64,000 nucleotides of DNA from Lachnospiraceae bacterium (GCA_022845895.1 AP025573.1:484001-548000), one strand, 5' to 3'; positions 16,901 to 23,403 are shown, counted from the stretch's first letter. The notes: generated by a model from the sequence alone, not told the origin. Made by a program: numbers and translations.

Positions 16901-17288
16901 AGCCGCCGGATATGGCTTTCACCACCAGTCGGACGACGGAAAGTATCTGATTATGGGGAATGGGACGCGGGCGTTTGCCGTTGCCGCAGAACAGGCGCAG
17001 CGGGACAATCCCTTGAAAACCGCCGAGCAGACCACAGAGCAGAACGGGAACATGATTGACGGTATCATCAACAACACCCCCACCGTTGACGAACTGGAAG
17101 CAAAGGTAAAGGCGGGCGAGCAGATTTCCCTTGTTGACCTGGCTAACGCTGTCAAAGCCGACAAGGAGCGCGGCAAGGAAGCGAAGCCGGAAAAGAAGCC
17201 CTCTATCCGGGCGCAGCTTAGAGCCGACAAGGAAAAGGCGCAGAAGAAAACCGCAAAGCAGAAGTCACAGGACTTGGAAAGGAGCTGA
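13920..17288 (+). CDS. Multidomain ArdA / ArdC-like / zinc metallopeptidase / YodL / DUF4316 antirestriction protein
   Basis: 1122 aa, AGAAAGGAGG before ATG. Residues about 165-360 look like ArdA antirestriction protein (GEWVTFPTT, acidic DNA-mimic composition). Residues about 410-480 match the ArdC/LtrC N-terminal ssDNA-binding domain (SKFHNYSFRNTVLIAMQKP). An HEIAHAKLH zinc metallopeptidase motif lies near residue 620. A YodL-like domain (KDTFSIYQIKGGDETRDFRF) follows near 860, and a basic SIRAQLRADKEKAQKK tail ends it. It probably shields incoming single-stranded DNA and blocks type I restriction in the recipient. The tail is shared with the next gene. Domain borders are approximate. Confidence 0.85.
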   Translation: MASLRDTVKDYQDELRDGIAWVAFWKQGRSWNAEYFHLDMDDTLYPEDRSRLEEIKSIDPAAVILNGYYCGHLGEDMSLDELTAGVRYHYENSMNDIDGFIGAHDDRLPPEVIEEARAAAHEAGLPFSEKPYRDGEDFNPYVFDGSMSIEDFELMHRMIEKERSEQMAEPILSGYLSNLGKYTEGRPAGEWVTFPTTAEHLKEVFDRIGIDFKHYEEWHFTEFQSTIPGLAEHLSEYSHPDELNYLGKLLEMQFDDDREKFIAAIEYGDHADSLQDIINLAQNLDCYWIYPSVHNEEEYGRYLVDELEEPELPEEAKKYFMYEEYGRDASINDDGMFTEKGYIYNNRNTFTEWYDGRDVPEEYRVTPQPPQPERPDPSKVEMDAAAPGQRTAQTAEQPQEPRPVIPIVLTSEKPAEKLKEITDRLEQGIAELFDSERYKEYLKVMSKFHNYSFRNTVLIAMQKPDASLVAGFSAWKNNFERNVMKGQKGIKIIAPSPYKIKQEMQKIDPHTQKPIIGKDGKPVTEEKEVTIPAYKVVSVFDVSQTEGKELPDIAIDELPGDVDRYKDFFAALEKTSPVPIAFENIEGGSHGYYHLEDKRIAINEGMSELQTLKTAIHEIAHAKLHDIDLNAPKDEQQPHIDRRTREVEAESVAYTVCQHYGLDTSDYSFGYVAGWSSGRELSELKSSLETIRSAAAEIINSIDENLAELQKAQDKEQTAGQEQPTREEQAAPPEQPQPEAPAKADTAGKEKPEAAAPGKSGAQEKAGAAPKEAFTPETIYKVRRNPYSDSRENSYLLQAYVTQENGRAKMGDVLYTGTPEKCRELMGQLKSGELTEGDVKQLYAKAQETAQTAGQDKDTFSIYQIKGGDETRDFRFEPYDRLQAAGNVVDRANYELVYSAPLAPETSLEDIYTRFNIDHPKDFKGHSLSVSDVVVLHQDGQDAAHFVDSVGFREVPEFLQEQKQLTPDDLETGETVKTPRGTFHVTAMSREQIEAAGYGFHHQSDDGKYLIMGNGTRAFAVAAEQAQRDNPLKTAEQTTEQNGNMIDGIINNTPTVDELEAKVKAGEQISLVDLANAVKADKERGKEAKPEKKPSIRAQLRADKEKAQKKTAKQKSQDLERS

Positions 17289-17291
17289 CCC

Positions 17292-18245
17292 ATGCCGGAA
17301 CAGAGTAAATTTGAAAACGTGGATTTGTTTGCTTCCCTTGAAGCGATTATGAAGCAGAACACAGGCTTTTACCAGAGCGACTTAGACATTGACAAAGAGA
17401 TTATCGCAAAGGCGGCGGCAAGCCCCCACAGGGAGGACAAGGCCCTTTTGTGGTTCTGCCGCCCGTCCGGGACGCACTGTTTCCGGGAGCGCGACGTTTT
17501 CCTCAAAGACACCGCGCCCCACAACACATGGCGTTTCTACATGGAGCAGACAAGCGACCGCGTCCTTGCCTATGCAATCGAGCTGACGGGAAAGGAGCGC
17601 GGGAAAATCAAGGGCAATCTGTACGAACTGGACTACTCTAAACATTATGAGCGCGTCAAGGAAAAGGAGCTGCCCGCCGATACGGTGAAGCTGATTTATG
17701 AGCGAGGGGAAAGGGAGATACCCGCCGGACGGTTCTTCAACGGCAACCCAGACCCGCAGCTTGGGAAGTTTGAACGCTTTGAAGCCCTACCCAACGACCC
17801 GGACGCGCTGCAATCGCTCTTACAGGAAGAACGGCGCAGCCGGGAGCAGCTTTCACCGGGGGACTTCAAGGCGCATATCACAGCCTTGCGGGACGGGCTG
17901 ATTGAAACGGAAGCGCGGCGCATTGTGCGGGAAATGAAGCGGCATTACGAGCCGAACAGCCCGAACAAGACCCATTTCATGGCAGAGCTTTCCCCGGCGT
18001 TCATGCGGCTTGCAGCCACAAAGGACACTGACCGCCTTTTCTCCATGCTGCCCTACAAGACACTTTCCTTTTCCAAAATCGAGGGCAGACATGGGATGTA
18101 TGCGCTGATTGACAAGGGGGAGAACCGGGACAGGGAGATAAGGAAGCCCCGCCCCTCTATCCGGGCGCAGATTAAAACGGACAAAGCAAAGACCGCCCCG
18201 AAAAAGGCGGCGGCGAAAACAAAAAATCACGATTTGGAGGTGTGA
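17292..18245 (+). CDS. Hypothetical ICE protein sharing the C-terminal tail of its upstream neighbour
   Basis: 317 aa, AAAGGAG before the ATG, three bases after the previous stop. No family is recognised. The body is soluble and mixed alpha/beta. The end reads RPSIRAQIKTDK followed by Lys/Ala repeats and DLEV, closely matching the KPSIRAQLRADK...DLERS end of the preceding 1122-aa protein. The shared DUF4316-like tail may be a common docking or nucleic-acid-binding segment. Confidence 0.75.
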   Translation: MPEQSKFENVDLFASLEAIMKQNTGFYQSDLDIDKEIIAKAAASPHREDKALLWFCRPSGTHCFRERDVFLKDTAPHNTWRFYMEQTSDRVLAYAIELTGKERGKIKGNLYELDYSKHYERVKEKELPADTVKLIYERGEREIPAGRFFNGNPDPQLGKFERFEALPNDPDALQSLLQEERRSREQLSPGDFKAHITALRDGLIETEARRIVREMKRHYEPNSPNKTHFMAELSPAFMRLAATKDTDRLFSMLPYKTLSFSKIEGRHGMYALIDKGENRDREIRKPRPSIRAQIKTDKAKTAPKKAAAKTKNHDLEV

Positions 18246-18247
18246 AC

Positions 18248-18454
18248 ATGACAAAACTGACCGTAGAGGAAACAAACCTTTTGAGCATTTACAAGACCGG
18301 GAGCCGACAGGGGCTTATCGTCGCCATGAACGCCGCGCTGCCCTTTATGGACGGGGAAATGCGGGACTTTGCAGCCCGTACCCTTGCCAAAGTGGAGCGC
18401 ATGGGCGAAGCGGAGTTTGCGGTGCTTCCCATTTACGCCGCTGATGAAGCATGA
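18248..18454 (+). CDS. Transposon-transfer assisting protein (TTRAP family)
   Basis: 68 aa, beginning MTKLTVEETNLLSIYKTGSR, the signature start of the TTRAP family of conjugative transposons. GGAGG lies nine bases before this ATG; a GTG two codons earlier is less likely. The gene overlaps the next by an ATGA. Its molecular role in transfer is not known. Confidence 0.85.
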   Translation: MTKLTVEETNLLSIYKTGSRQGLIVAMNAALPFMDGEMRDFAARTLAKVERMGEAEFAVLPIYAADEA

Positions 18455-18816
18455 GTGGGATTAAGCGGCTGACACCGCCCCAGAGCCGGAAAGTAAATGC
18501 GCTTGTGCGCCGGACGTGCTGCAACTGCGATAACGGGAACTGTATCTTACTGGACGACGGGGACGAGTGCGTATGTCCGCAGCTCATTTCCTATTCGCTT
18601 CTCTGCAAGTGGTTCCGGGTTGCGGTGCTTCCCGCCGACAAGCTGCTCTATGCGGAGCTTTACCAGACCGGGGACAGGAAGAAGTGTACCGAGTGCGGCG
18701 CGTTCTTTGCGTCAACCTCTAACAGTGTCAAATACTGCCCCGTCTGCCGGAAACGTATCACCCGCAGACAAGCCGCCGAGCGCATGAGGAAAAGACGCGC
18801 CCCTGTTACGCAGTAG
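18451..18816 (+). CDS. Cysteine-rich VLP-domain protein
   Basis: 121 aa. Two cysteine clusters are visible: CCNCDNGNCILLDDGDECVCPQ in the first half and CTECGAFFASTSNSVKYCPVC in the second, then a basic helix RRQAAERMRKRR. The VLP-like motif (AVLP) sits between them. This is the Cys_rich_VLP family of ICEs, probably a zinc-binding nucleic-acid protein. It overlaps the TTRAP gene by ATGA and its stop codon lies in a 12-bp inverted repeat. Confidence 0.85.
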   Translation: MSGIKRLTPPQSRKVNALVRRTCCNCDNGNCILLDDGDECVCPQLISYSLLCKWFRVAVLPADKLLYAELYQTGDRKKCTECGAFFASTSNSVKYCPVCRKRITRRQAAERMRKRRAPVTQ

Positions 18817-18916
18817 GCGCGGAAAATCCCTTGATTTACAGGGCTTTCCGGGCGTGAAAATCGGATAGGCGATACTTTATACCTTTACCCCCAAAAATGG
18901 CGTTCTACTGCGTAAC
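18805..18916. repeat. 12-bp inverted repeat flanking a short spacer
   Basis: GTTACGCAGTAG (18805-18816) and CTACTGCGTAAC (18905-18916) are perfect inverted copies 88 bases apart. Inside, GGAAA/TTTCC with CCCT/AGGG forms a smaller hairpin (18830-18860). The repeat covers the end of the Cys-rich VLP gene and the short gap where convergent transcription units meet. Function unknown. Confidence 0.55.
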
Positions 18917-18943
18917 ATTCACGAAAACAGCACCCATAAAAAG

Positions 18944-18991
18944 ACAGGGCGCGGAAGTCATATACTGGCTTCCGCGCCCTGTTCTTTTTTT
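18944..18991. terminator. Strong intrinsic terminator between convergent ICE operons
   Basis: A perfect 14-bp GC-rich stem ACAGGGCGCGGAAG/CTTCCGCGCCCTGT with an 11-base loop is followed by C and seven T residues on the plus strand. It separates the plus-strand ArdA-to-VLP operon from the minus-strand mobC-relaxase-HTH_16 operon and could act on both. Confidence 0.88.
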
Positions 18992-18993
18992 GC

Positions 18994-19245
18994 CTATCTG
19001 ACATTTCCCTTTTCCATTTCTTCAAGCGGGAACTGCGGGAGGGCTTCTATCAGCTTCTTTGTGATGGACTGGCGCATATCTTCGTTGATTTCCTGTTTCG
19101 TGCTTCCGTCCGGCTGTCTGACCGCTACCGTCGATAGCCTGTCGATTTCGTCCTTGTAGCACTCCACGACTTTCTCCACCGCCCATTTTTCCCCGGCAAC
19201 GGCGGCGCGTATGGTTTCATATTCCGGCATTTTCTGGTTTTCCAT
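18994..19245 (-). CDS. HTH_16-family helix-turn-helix protein
   Basis: 83 aa from the ATG at 19245, which has an AGAGGAGCG site upstream; a longer frame to 19281 lacks one. The sequence YETIRAAVAGEKWAVEKVVECY and EINEDMRQSITKKLIEALPQFPL matches the HTH_16 family that accompanies CTn relaxase operons. It is the last gene of the minus-strand mobilisation operon and likely a DNA-binding accessory or regulator. Confidence 0.82.
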   Translation of the reverse strand: MENQKMPEYETIRAAVAGEKWAVEKVVECYKDEIDRLSTVAVRQPDGSTKQEINEDMRQSITKKLIEALPQFPLEEMEKGNVR

Positions 19246-19308
19246 GCTCAACGCTCCTCTGCTTTTTGATAGCCCTATCATAGCACAGCGGCGGGGATTT
19301 TGCTATCC

Positions 19309-20655
19309 TTATCCGCGCTCTGTTCCCTTTTCCCGTTCCGGCTGCCTGTCTGCCTGTAAAATGCTGTCAATGTTCTGCTTGATAATATCGTATTCCCGGA
19401 CTTTCTTTTTCAGCTTCCCATAGTCGGCATAAAGGGCTTCTTTCTGCGCTTGGAGGGCTTCATATTCCGATTGCAGCGCGGCAAGGTTCGGGAGCTTTGC
19501 AATGCCCGCCGCTTTCAGCGACCTTGCGGCGGCTTCATGTAGGATAATCGCCTGTTCCTGTCCGGCGCGGTACTTCTCCCTGTTCCTTGCCTTGCGGTAT
19601 GCGTCATAGACGGGCTTTGTCTTTTGGTAGGTGGAAACATTCTTGATAAGCACCGCCATGTCCGCAAGCCGCTTTTCCGCGTCCTTCAATGCGTCTGCCG
19701 CCTGTCCGCTTTCCGCTGCCATTTCTTCAATCCGGCTGACTAAATCCGCGTACTGTTCAATCTTATGTTCCGTCAAGAAATTCATGGTCTTTGCTGCCTG
19801 TTTCAGATTGTGGATTTTCGCCCACTGTTCATAGCCCTTACTCTGCGCCGCCTTGATACTGTTCTCAATGTCGATAAGCAGCGAAACGCCGCGCTGCTCT
19901 CTGGGGGCTTTCGCCGCCTTTGCCCGTCTGCCCGCTATCCGTTCCCTTATGGCTTCCTCTGTATAATCCGCGCCGAGGGTTTTAAGACGGGTGAAGCGTT
20001 CCTGTCCGGGGGCGCGGCATGACACATATTTCCCCGGCTTTATCTCATAGCCCGCCGCCTGTAACCGCTGCAACAATTCCTCAAAACTGGAAACTTGGGG
20101 GATAAGCGCGTCAACGGCAATCTTTAGCTTGCCTTTCCAACTTGTACCCGTCTTTTCTGCCTGGTACTCCGCATAGCTCTTTCCCTTGCTGCCCTTGCCG
20201 GGAACGACGACGGACAAGCCATTTTCCCGACACAGCTTGTCGCTCATGTTCCGTATGCCGTAATAGCTCCTTTTGTTGGAATTATATTTGCGGTGGTCTA
20301 CGAAATTTACGGCGCAGAAAATAATGTGATTGTGGACGTGTCCTTTGTCAATGTGCGTCGTGAGTACATATTCATGCTGCCCCTTTGTTACCGCGTCGGC
20401 AAGCTGCTTTCCGATTTCATGGGCTTTCTGATAATCGACTTCCCCCGGCTCAAAGGACTGTATCAGATGAAAGGCTAAATTGTTCCCCTTTTGGAGTGCT
20501 TGGGACAAGGTATATTCAAATTCAATATCTGCCGTTTCATAGGAGCAGCCGAAAGAGGACACAAGCATTTTTCCGTCCGTCTTGTCCGGGTTTTCGATAT
20601 AGTCAAGGGCTTTGCTTAGAGTGCTTTTAATAGGCTTAATCTTTGTAACCGCCAT
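19309..20655 (-). CDS. Relaxase / mobilization nuclease
   Basis: 448 aa. The N-terminal relaxase domain begins AVTKIKPIKSTLSKALDYIENPDKT and carries the metal-binding histidine motif KGHVHNHIIFCAVNF near residue 105. The last 200 residues are a coiled coil. It nicks the element at oriT and pilots the strand into the recipient. Its first 40 bases overlap mobC, so the two are co-translated. One oriT-like copy lies just upstream of mobC, the usual arrangement. Confidence 0.93.
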   Translation of the reverse strand: MAVTKIKPIKSTLSKALDYIENPDKTDGKMLVSSFGCSYETADIEFEYTLSQALQKGNNLAFHLIQSFEPGEVDYQKAHEIGKQLADAVTKGQHEYVLTTHIDKGHVHNHIIFCAVNFVDHRKYNSNKRSYYGIRNMSDKLCRENGLSVVVPGKGSKGKSYAEYQAEKTGTSWKGKLKIAVDALIPQVSSFEELLQRLQAAGYEIKPGKYVSCRAPGQERFTRLKTLGADYTEEAIRERIAGRRAKAAKAPREQRGVSLLIDIENSIKAAQSKGYEQWAKIHNLKQAAKTMNFLTEHKIEQYADLVSRIEEMAAESGQAADALKDAEKRLADMAVLIKNVSTYQKTKPVYDAYRKARNREKYRAGQEQAIILHEAAARSLKAAGIAKLPNLAALQSEYEALQAQKEALYADYGKLKKKVREYDIIKQNIDSILQADRQPEREKGTERG

Positions 20656-20945
20656 ATCTCCGCAAGCACCCCCTTTATTTCCTCTATGTCCTCTTGGTAT
20701 GCGTTCCCCGTCGCGTTTACGCGGCGTGCTATCTGGTTGACGTTGACACCGATTTTCTGTATCTCTGCGGTCATTGCCTTTATATCGGCATGGTCTATCT
20801 GAATGATATACCCGTCAATGGCAATCTTCCGCAGATATGCCGCCATGTTCCGGGTGGGTACGAGCTTCATTTTTTCCAGTATTAAATCCCGTTCCGCTTC
20901 CGTCACTCTGAATTTGATTTGCACCGTTCTTTTGCGTCCGTTCAT
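20616..20945 (-). CDS. mobC: MobC-like relaxosome accessory protein
   Basis: 109 aa from ATG 20945, preceded by GGAAAGGAGCG. It starts MNGRKRTVQIKFRVTEAERD, a ribbon-helix-helix-type N-terminus, and contains the MobC-family segment NVNQIARRVNATGN. It would bind near oriT and help the relaxase. The oriT-like element begins 26 bases upstream of its start. Confidence 0.9.
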   Translation of the reverse strand: MNGRKRTVQIKFRVTEAERDLILEKMKLVPTRNMAAYLRKIAIDGYIIQIDHADIKAMTAEIQKIGVNVNQIARRVNATGNAYQEDIEEIKGVLAEIWRLQRLSLLKAL

Positions 20946-20971
20946 GTATTCGCTCCTTTCCTTTCCGTTCC

Positions 20972-21070
20972 GAGGGTTTGGGACACTTCCCAACAAGCAA
21001 TTTTCAACCGACGCGCCGCAGCGCGGGAGGGGAAAATACGGAAGTGGGTACCCGCTTCCTATGCTTGCTA
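20972..21070 (-). repeat. oriT-like element, right copy, upstream of mobC
   Basis: Read on the minus strand it has the same order as the left copy: the 34-bp near-palindrome (21037-21070), a variable GC-rich hairpin region, then TTGCTTGTTGGGAAGTGTC...ACCCTC (20972-21000). It directly precedes mobC and the relaxase, the normal place for an origin of transfer. The middle segment has diverged while the outer blocks are nearly invariant. Confidence 0.62.
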
Positions 21071-21206
21071 CGAATGTTTTTATCCCTTATGCCTTACTAC
21101 GGAGCTATGCCCGGTTTTGCCAAACTTCCGCAAAAGAAAAACGCTGCAATCCTCAAAAAAAGATTACAACGCTCTCTAAACCTTATTCAATTCTGACGGA
21201 CACTTC

Positions 21207-21485
21207 TTATCTGCCCTCTGTTTCGACTTCCGCTATCTCCTTTGCCGTTGCGCTCACAATCCGTATGCCTGTATCGCTCATACCGTCAAGAAGCGCGTCA
21301 AGCTGCCGCCGCTGCGTGTTCTTCTCTGGCGGCGTTTCCAAGTTCTCAATGTTCGCAAGGTAGCGCGGCGAGATAAACATTTCGTCGCTCACTTTCTTGC
21401 GGCTCTCCTTGCGCCCTGTCCGCGCCGCCTTTATCGCTGCCCCAAAAGCCTTGAAATCGTATTTCGGTACTGGTCTTTTTGCCAT
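21207..21485 (-). CDS. XRE-type HTH regulator, probably internally shortened
   Basis: 92 aa. It starts MAKRPVPKYDFKAFGAAIK and has a Cro/CI-like helix-turn-helix in SRKKVSDEMFISPRYLANIE. Family members I remember continue with a segment like GQHPSLQ..FYELVTRY.IS.DQFF before RRQLDALLDGMSDT; here YLANIENLETPPEKNTQRRQLDALL runs straight on, so about 25 residues of the last helices seem missing. If so, repression of the element may be altered. The gene faces away from the cargo promoter. Confidence 0.8.
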   Translation of the reverse strand: MAKRPVPKYDFKAFGAAIKAARTGRKESRKKVSDEMFISPRYLANIENLETPPEKNTQRRQLDALLDGMSDTGIRIVSATAKEIAEVETEGR

Positions 21486-21579
21486 AGTTATTCACCCTGT
21501 TACATTTTACTGTTCCCCTTTCTTCTTGGATATGTCTACACAATTCAATCAGTTAGCCAAAATAATTCATATGTATATG

Positions 21580-21608
21580 TTGACAATTAGCCGCTTTTTT
21601 TGTATAGT
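21580..21608 (+). promoter_or_regulatory. Consensus sigma-A promoter of the leader/KTR/methyltransferase unit
   Basis: TTGACA (21580-21585), a 17-base spacer and TATAGT (21603-21608). It lies 24 bases before the leader peptide start. It is the best promoter match in the ICE part of the window. Confidence 0.88.
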
Positions 21609-21631
21609 ATTATTAAAAGGGGGAAATGTTT

Positions 21632-21658
21632 ATGTTACATAGCATGCGTATTCGATAA
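21632..21658 (+). CDS. Leader peptide MLHSMRIR, ErmD-leader-like stalling peptide
   Basis: Eight codons and TAA, with AAAAGGGGG eight bases before the ATG. The peptide aligns without gaps with the start of the ErmD leader (MTHSMRLR): His3, Ser4, Met5, Arg6 and Arg8 are the same, and Leu7 is replaced by Ile. The R-x-R (+x+) motif is the known macrolide- and ketolide-dependent ribosome arrest sequence. Here the stop follows Arg8 directly. The coding bases also pair with 21710-21729, so ribosome position would change the downstream folding. An in-frame ATG six bases earlier is too close to the binding site. Confidence 0.78.
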   Translation: MLHSMRIR

Positions 21659-21707
21659 GCATTGAAATCAAAAAAGATTTTTCCCATTTTCAATATGGGC
21701 TTTTTTG
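21641..21707 (+). terminator. Attenuator: leader-overlapping stem and first intrinsic terminator
   Basis: CCCAT/ATGGG, reinforced by CAAAAAAG/CTTTTTTG, forms a terminator ending in six T residues (21669-21707). The leader segment 21641-21662 is complementary with a few mismatches to 21710-21729, a competing fold. A ribosome held on the leader codons would block that long-range pairing and shift the balance. The direction of regulation is inferred. Confidence 0.65.
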
Positions 21708-21807
21708 TCATGCTTATTTTGCGTATGCTATACAACAAAACTAACGATGTATAGACATAGTATAAAAACTATGCCTTAATTTTGTTGTAGTGTTATATGT
21801 ATAAATG

Positions 21808-21847
21808 CAGGTCAATGCTCATGTTGAGAATTGACCTGTATTTTTTT
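21808..21847 (+). terminator. Second intrinsic terminator before the KTR gene
   Basis: CAGGTCAAT/ATTGACCTG, 9 bp perfect, followed by TATTTTTTT. It lies 20 bases before the KTR start codon, so transcripts must pass it to express the cargo genes. A further inverted repeat TACAACAAAACTAA with TTAATTTTGTTGTA (about 21730-21789) lies between the two terminators and may form an anti-structure. Confidence 0.8.
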
Positions 21848-21866
21848 GCACAAAAGGAGAAATATT

Positions 21867-22052
21867 ATGCTTGAAAAATATTGGATAAAATGTCCAATTT
21901 GTAACGGAAAGACGAGGGTTCAAGTATTTTATAATACGGTATTAAGAAATTTTCCTCTTTTCTGCCCTAAATGTAAATTAACACATATCATTGATGTTGA
22001 AAAATTAGAAATCATAATCAAAAACTCTGAAAAACAAAAGGAAGGATATTAA
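21867..22052 (+). CDS. Cysteine-rich KTR-domain protein
   Basis: 61 aa from ATG 21867 with AAAAGGAGA upstream. It contains CPICNGKTR and FCPKC, the zinc-ribbon pair and KTR signature of the Cys_rich_KTR family, which is often found beside tet and other resistance genes on Tn916-like and CTn elements. Its stop is adjacent to the next ATG (TAAATG), so the two are translated together. A direct role in resistance is not known. Confidence 0.88.
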   Translation: MLEKYWIKCPICNGKTRVQVFYNTVLRNFPLFCPKCKLTHIIDVEKLEIIIKNSEKQKEGY

Positions 22053-23042
22053 ATGAAACACTTACCTAAAAGTACACTTACGGAAATATTGAATGACCCA
22101 TACGGATTTACTTACAAAGAAATGTCGGAAGTAATTGGAGAGGATAAAGCAAGAGCCTTATATGCGGAATTGTATAAACAGCCATTTCACAAAAAAAATC
22201 TATCAATATCAACAAAAAAAGTCTATAAAAGTAGCGATACTGAAAAGTATGTTTATGAATTGAAAGACAACAGGTATATCGAAACGGTTTTTATTAAACG
22301 GCGAGATGGTGGGACTGTTTGCGTAAGTACGCAAGTTGGTTGTTCTGTTGGCTGTATTTTTTGTGAGTCCGGACGCAATGGTTTCGTTCGTAATCTAACA
22401 CCATCTGAAATTGTGCAACAGGTCATATTGATACGTCAAAAAGTAAATCGTATCGTTTTTATGGGAATGGGAGAACCTTTATTCAATTACGACAACTTGA
22501 TTGCAGCAATCCATATTCTTCGAGATAGAAATGGACTTAACTTTCCAACCGACGGCATTACCGTATCAACAGTTGGTCCAGTTAATCAATTAAAAAAATT
22601 GCGCGAAGAACATCTAAAAATTCAGTTGACAATATCTTTACATGCAGCAACACAGGCTGCGAGAAACTGCATCATTCCTCATATGCACATGTACGCTATT
22701 GAAGATGTTGTTAAGCAAGCATTGTCCTATTCACAAAGGCATAATCGAAAAGTGGTATTTGCGTATTTGCTTTTACCAGGTATAAATGACCGTTCCTCAG
22801 ATATAAGGCAACTTGCAAAATGGTTTAAGGGCAAAAATGTTATGATTAACGTGCTGCAATACAACCCGACGAGTAATTCAAAAATTAGAGCACCACAAAA
22901 ACAAGAAATGGTTGCGTTCAAACATCAATTAGAGCAAACAGGACTTGAAGTTACCATGAGAGTTTCTCATGGTAGAGAGATTAAAGCAGCTTGTGGACAG
23001 TTAGCTAATACATATAATAAAGCCAAAAAACAACAAAAATAA
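22053..23042 (+). CDS. RlmN/Cfr-family radical SAM 23S rRNA A2503 methyltransferase on the ICE
   Basis: 329 aa. The radical SAM cluster motif is CSVGCIFC (CxxxCxxC, about residue 98). The motifs FMGMGEPLFNYDN and, at the C-terminus, AACGQL with the conserved methyl-carrying cysteine are all intact, so the enzyme should be active on A2503 of 23S rRNA. The N-terminal accessory domain is short and diverged. GEPL is RlmN-like, whereas Cfr has GEAL, so C2 or C8 methylation cannot be decided. Its low GC, antibiotic-type leader and KTR partner mark it as acquired resistance-type cargo rather than the housekeeping rlmN. Confidence 0.85.
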   Translation: MKHLPKSTLTEILNDPYGFTYKEMSEVIGEDKARALYAELYKQPFHKKNLSISTKKVYKSSDTEKYVYELKDNRYIETVFIKRRDGGTVCVSTQVGCSVGCIFCESGRNGFVRNLTPSEIVQQVILIRQKVNRIVFMGMGEPLFNYDNLIAAIHILRDRNGLNFPTDGITVSTVGPVNQLKKLREEHLKIQLTISLHAATQAARNCIIPHMHMYAIEDVVKQALSYSQRHNRKVVFAYLLLPGINDRSSDIRQLAKWFKGKNVMINVLQYNPTSNSKIRAPQKQEMVAFKHQLEQTGLEVTMRVSHGREIKAACGQLANTYNKAKKQQK

Positions 23043-23073
23043 TTTAATTAAAAGAGCCAGACGCACAGACGCA

Positions 23074-23121
23074 GAGCCGATAATATGCAGTTTGAAATAC
23101 TGCTGTTATCGGCTCTTTTTT
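23074..23121 (+). terminator. Intrinsic terminator after the methyltransferase gene
   Basis: GAGCCGATAA/TTATCGGCTC with an inner GCAGT/ACTGC pairing and six T residues. It closes the cargo unit 31 bases after the stop codon. Confidence 0.9.
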
Positions 23122-23292
23122 GATTTAATTTGTGCCCCCAATAACCATATTGGAGCAAAATCAGAACTGTTGCTTGTCGTTCTTTGATTTCCGCAGCAGC
23201 TTTGAAAAACCAAAGCCGCCGTTTCTTTTTATCTTCTAATGAAATGACGCGGTATCACTGTTAAAAGCGGCGGCTAAAAGGAGGTAGCCGCC

Positions 23293-23403
23293 ATGAAGCA
23301 CATACCATATCGACAAAATCCGACGGTCATTGACACATCAAAAAAAGCCCGACCACCGCCGGGGAAAACTACGTCTATCAATATGAACTGTCTAATCATC
23401 TGA
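23293..23403 (+). pseudogene. Small ICE ORF, probably frameshifted
   Basis: A strong AAAAGGAGG precedes ATG 23293, which opens 36 codons (MKHIPYRQNPTVIDTSKKAR...). After PPPG, a shift of one base at the GGGGAAAA run (about 23362) lets another frame continue as GENYVYQYELSNHLNTAYNT, which looks more protein-like than the current ending. I infer a single-base indel in a short conserved gene just before the sigma-like gene. The hairpin TGTCCG/CGGACA follows at about 23428-23446. Confidence 0.5.

Noticed and set aside
21626-21658. Ten-codon version of the leader (MFMLHSMRIR)
   Set aside because: The upstream ATG is only two bases from the GGGGG binding site; the second ATG has normal spacing.
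22053-23042. Calling the methyltransferase cfr
   Set aside because: Motifs fit the family, but GEPL and the short N-terminus are not those of classical Cfr; resistance function is not shown by sequence.
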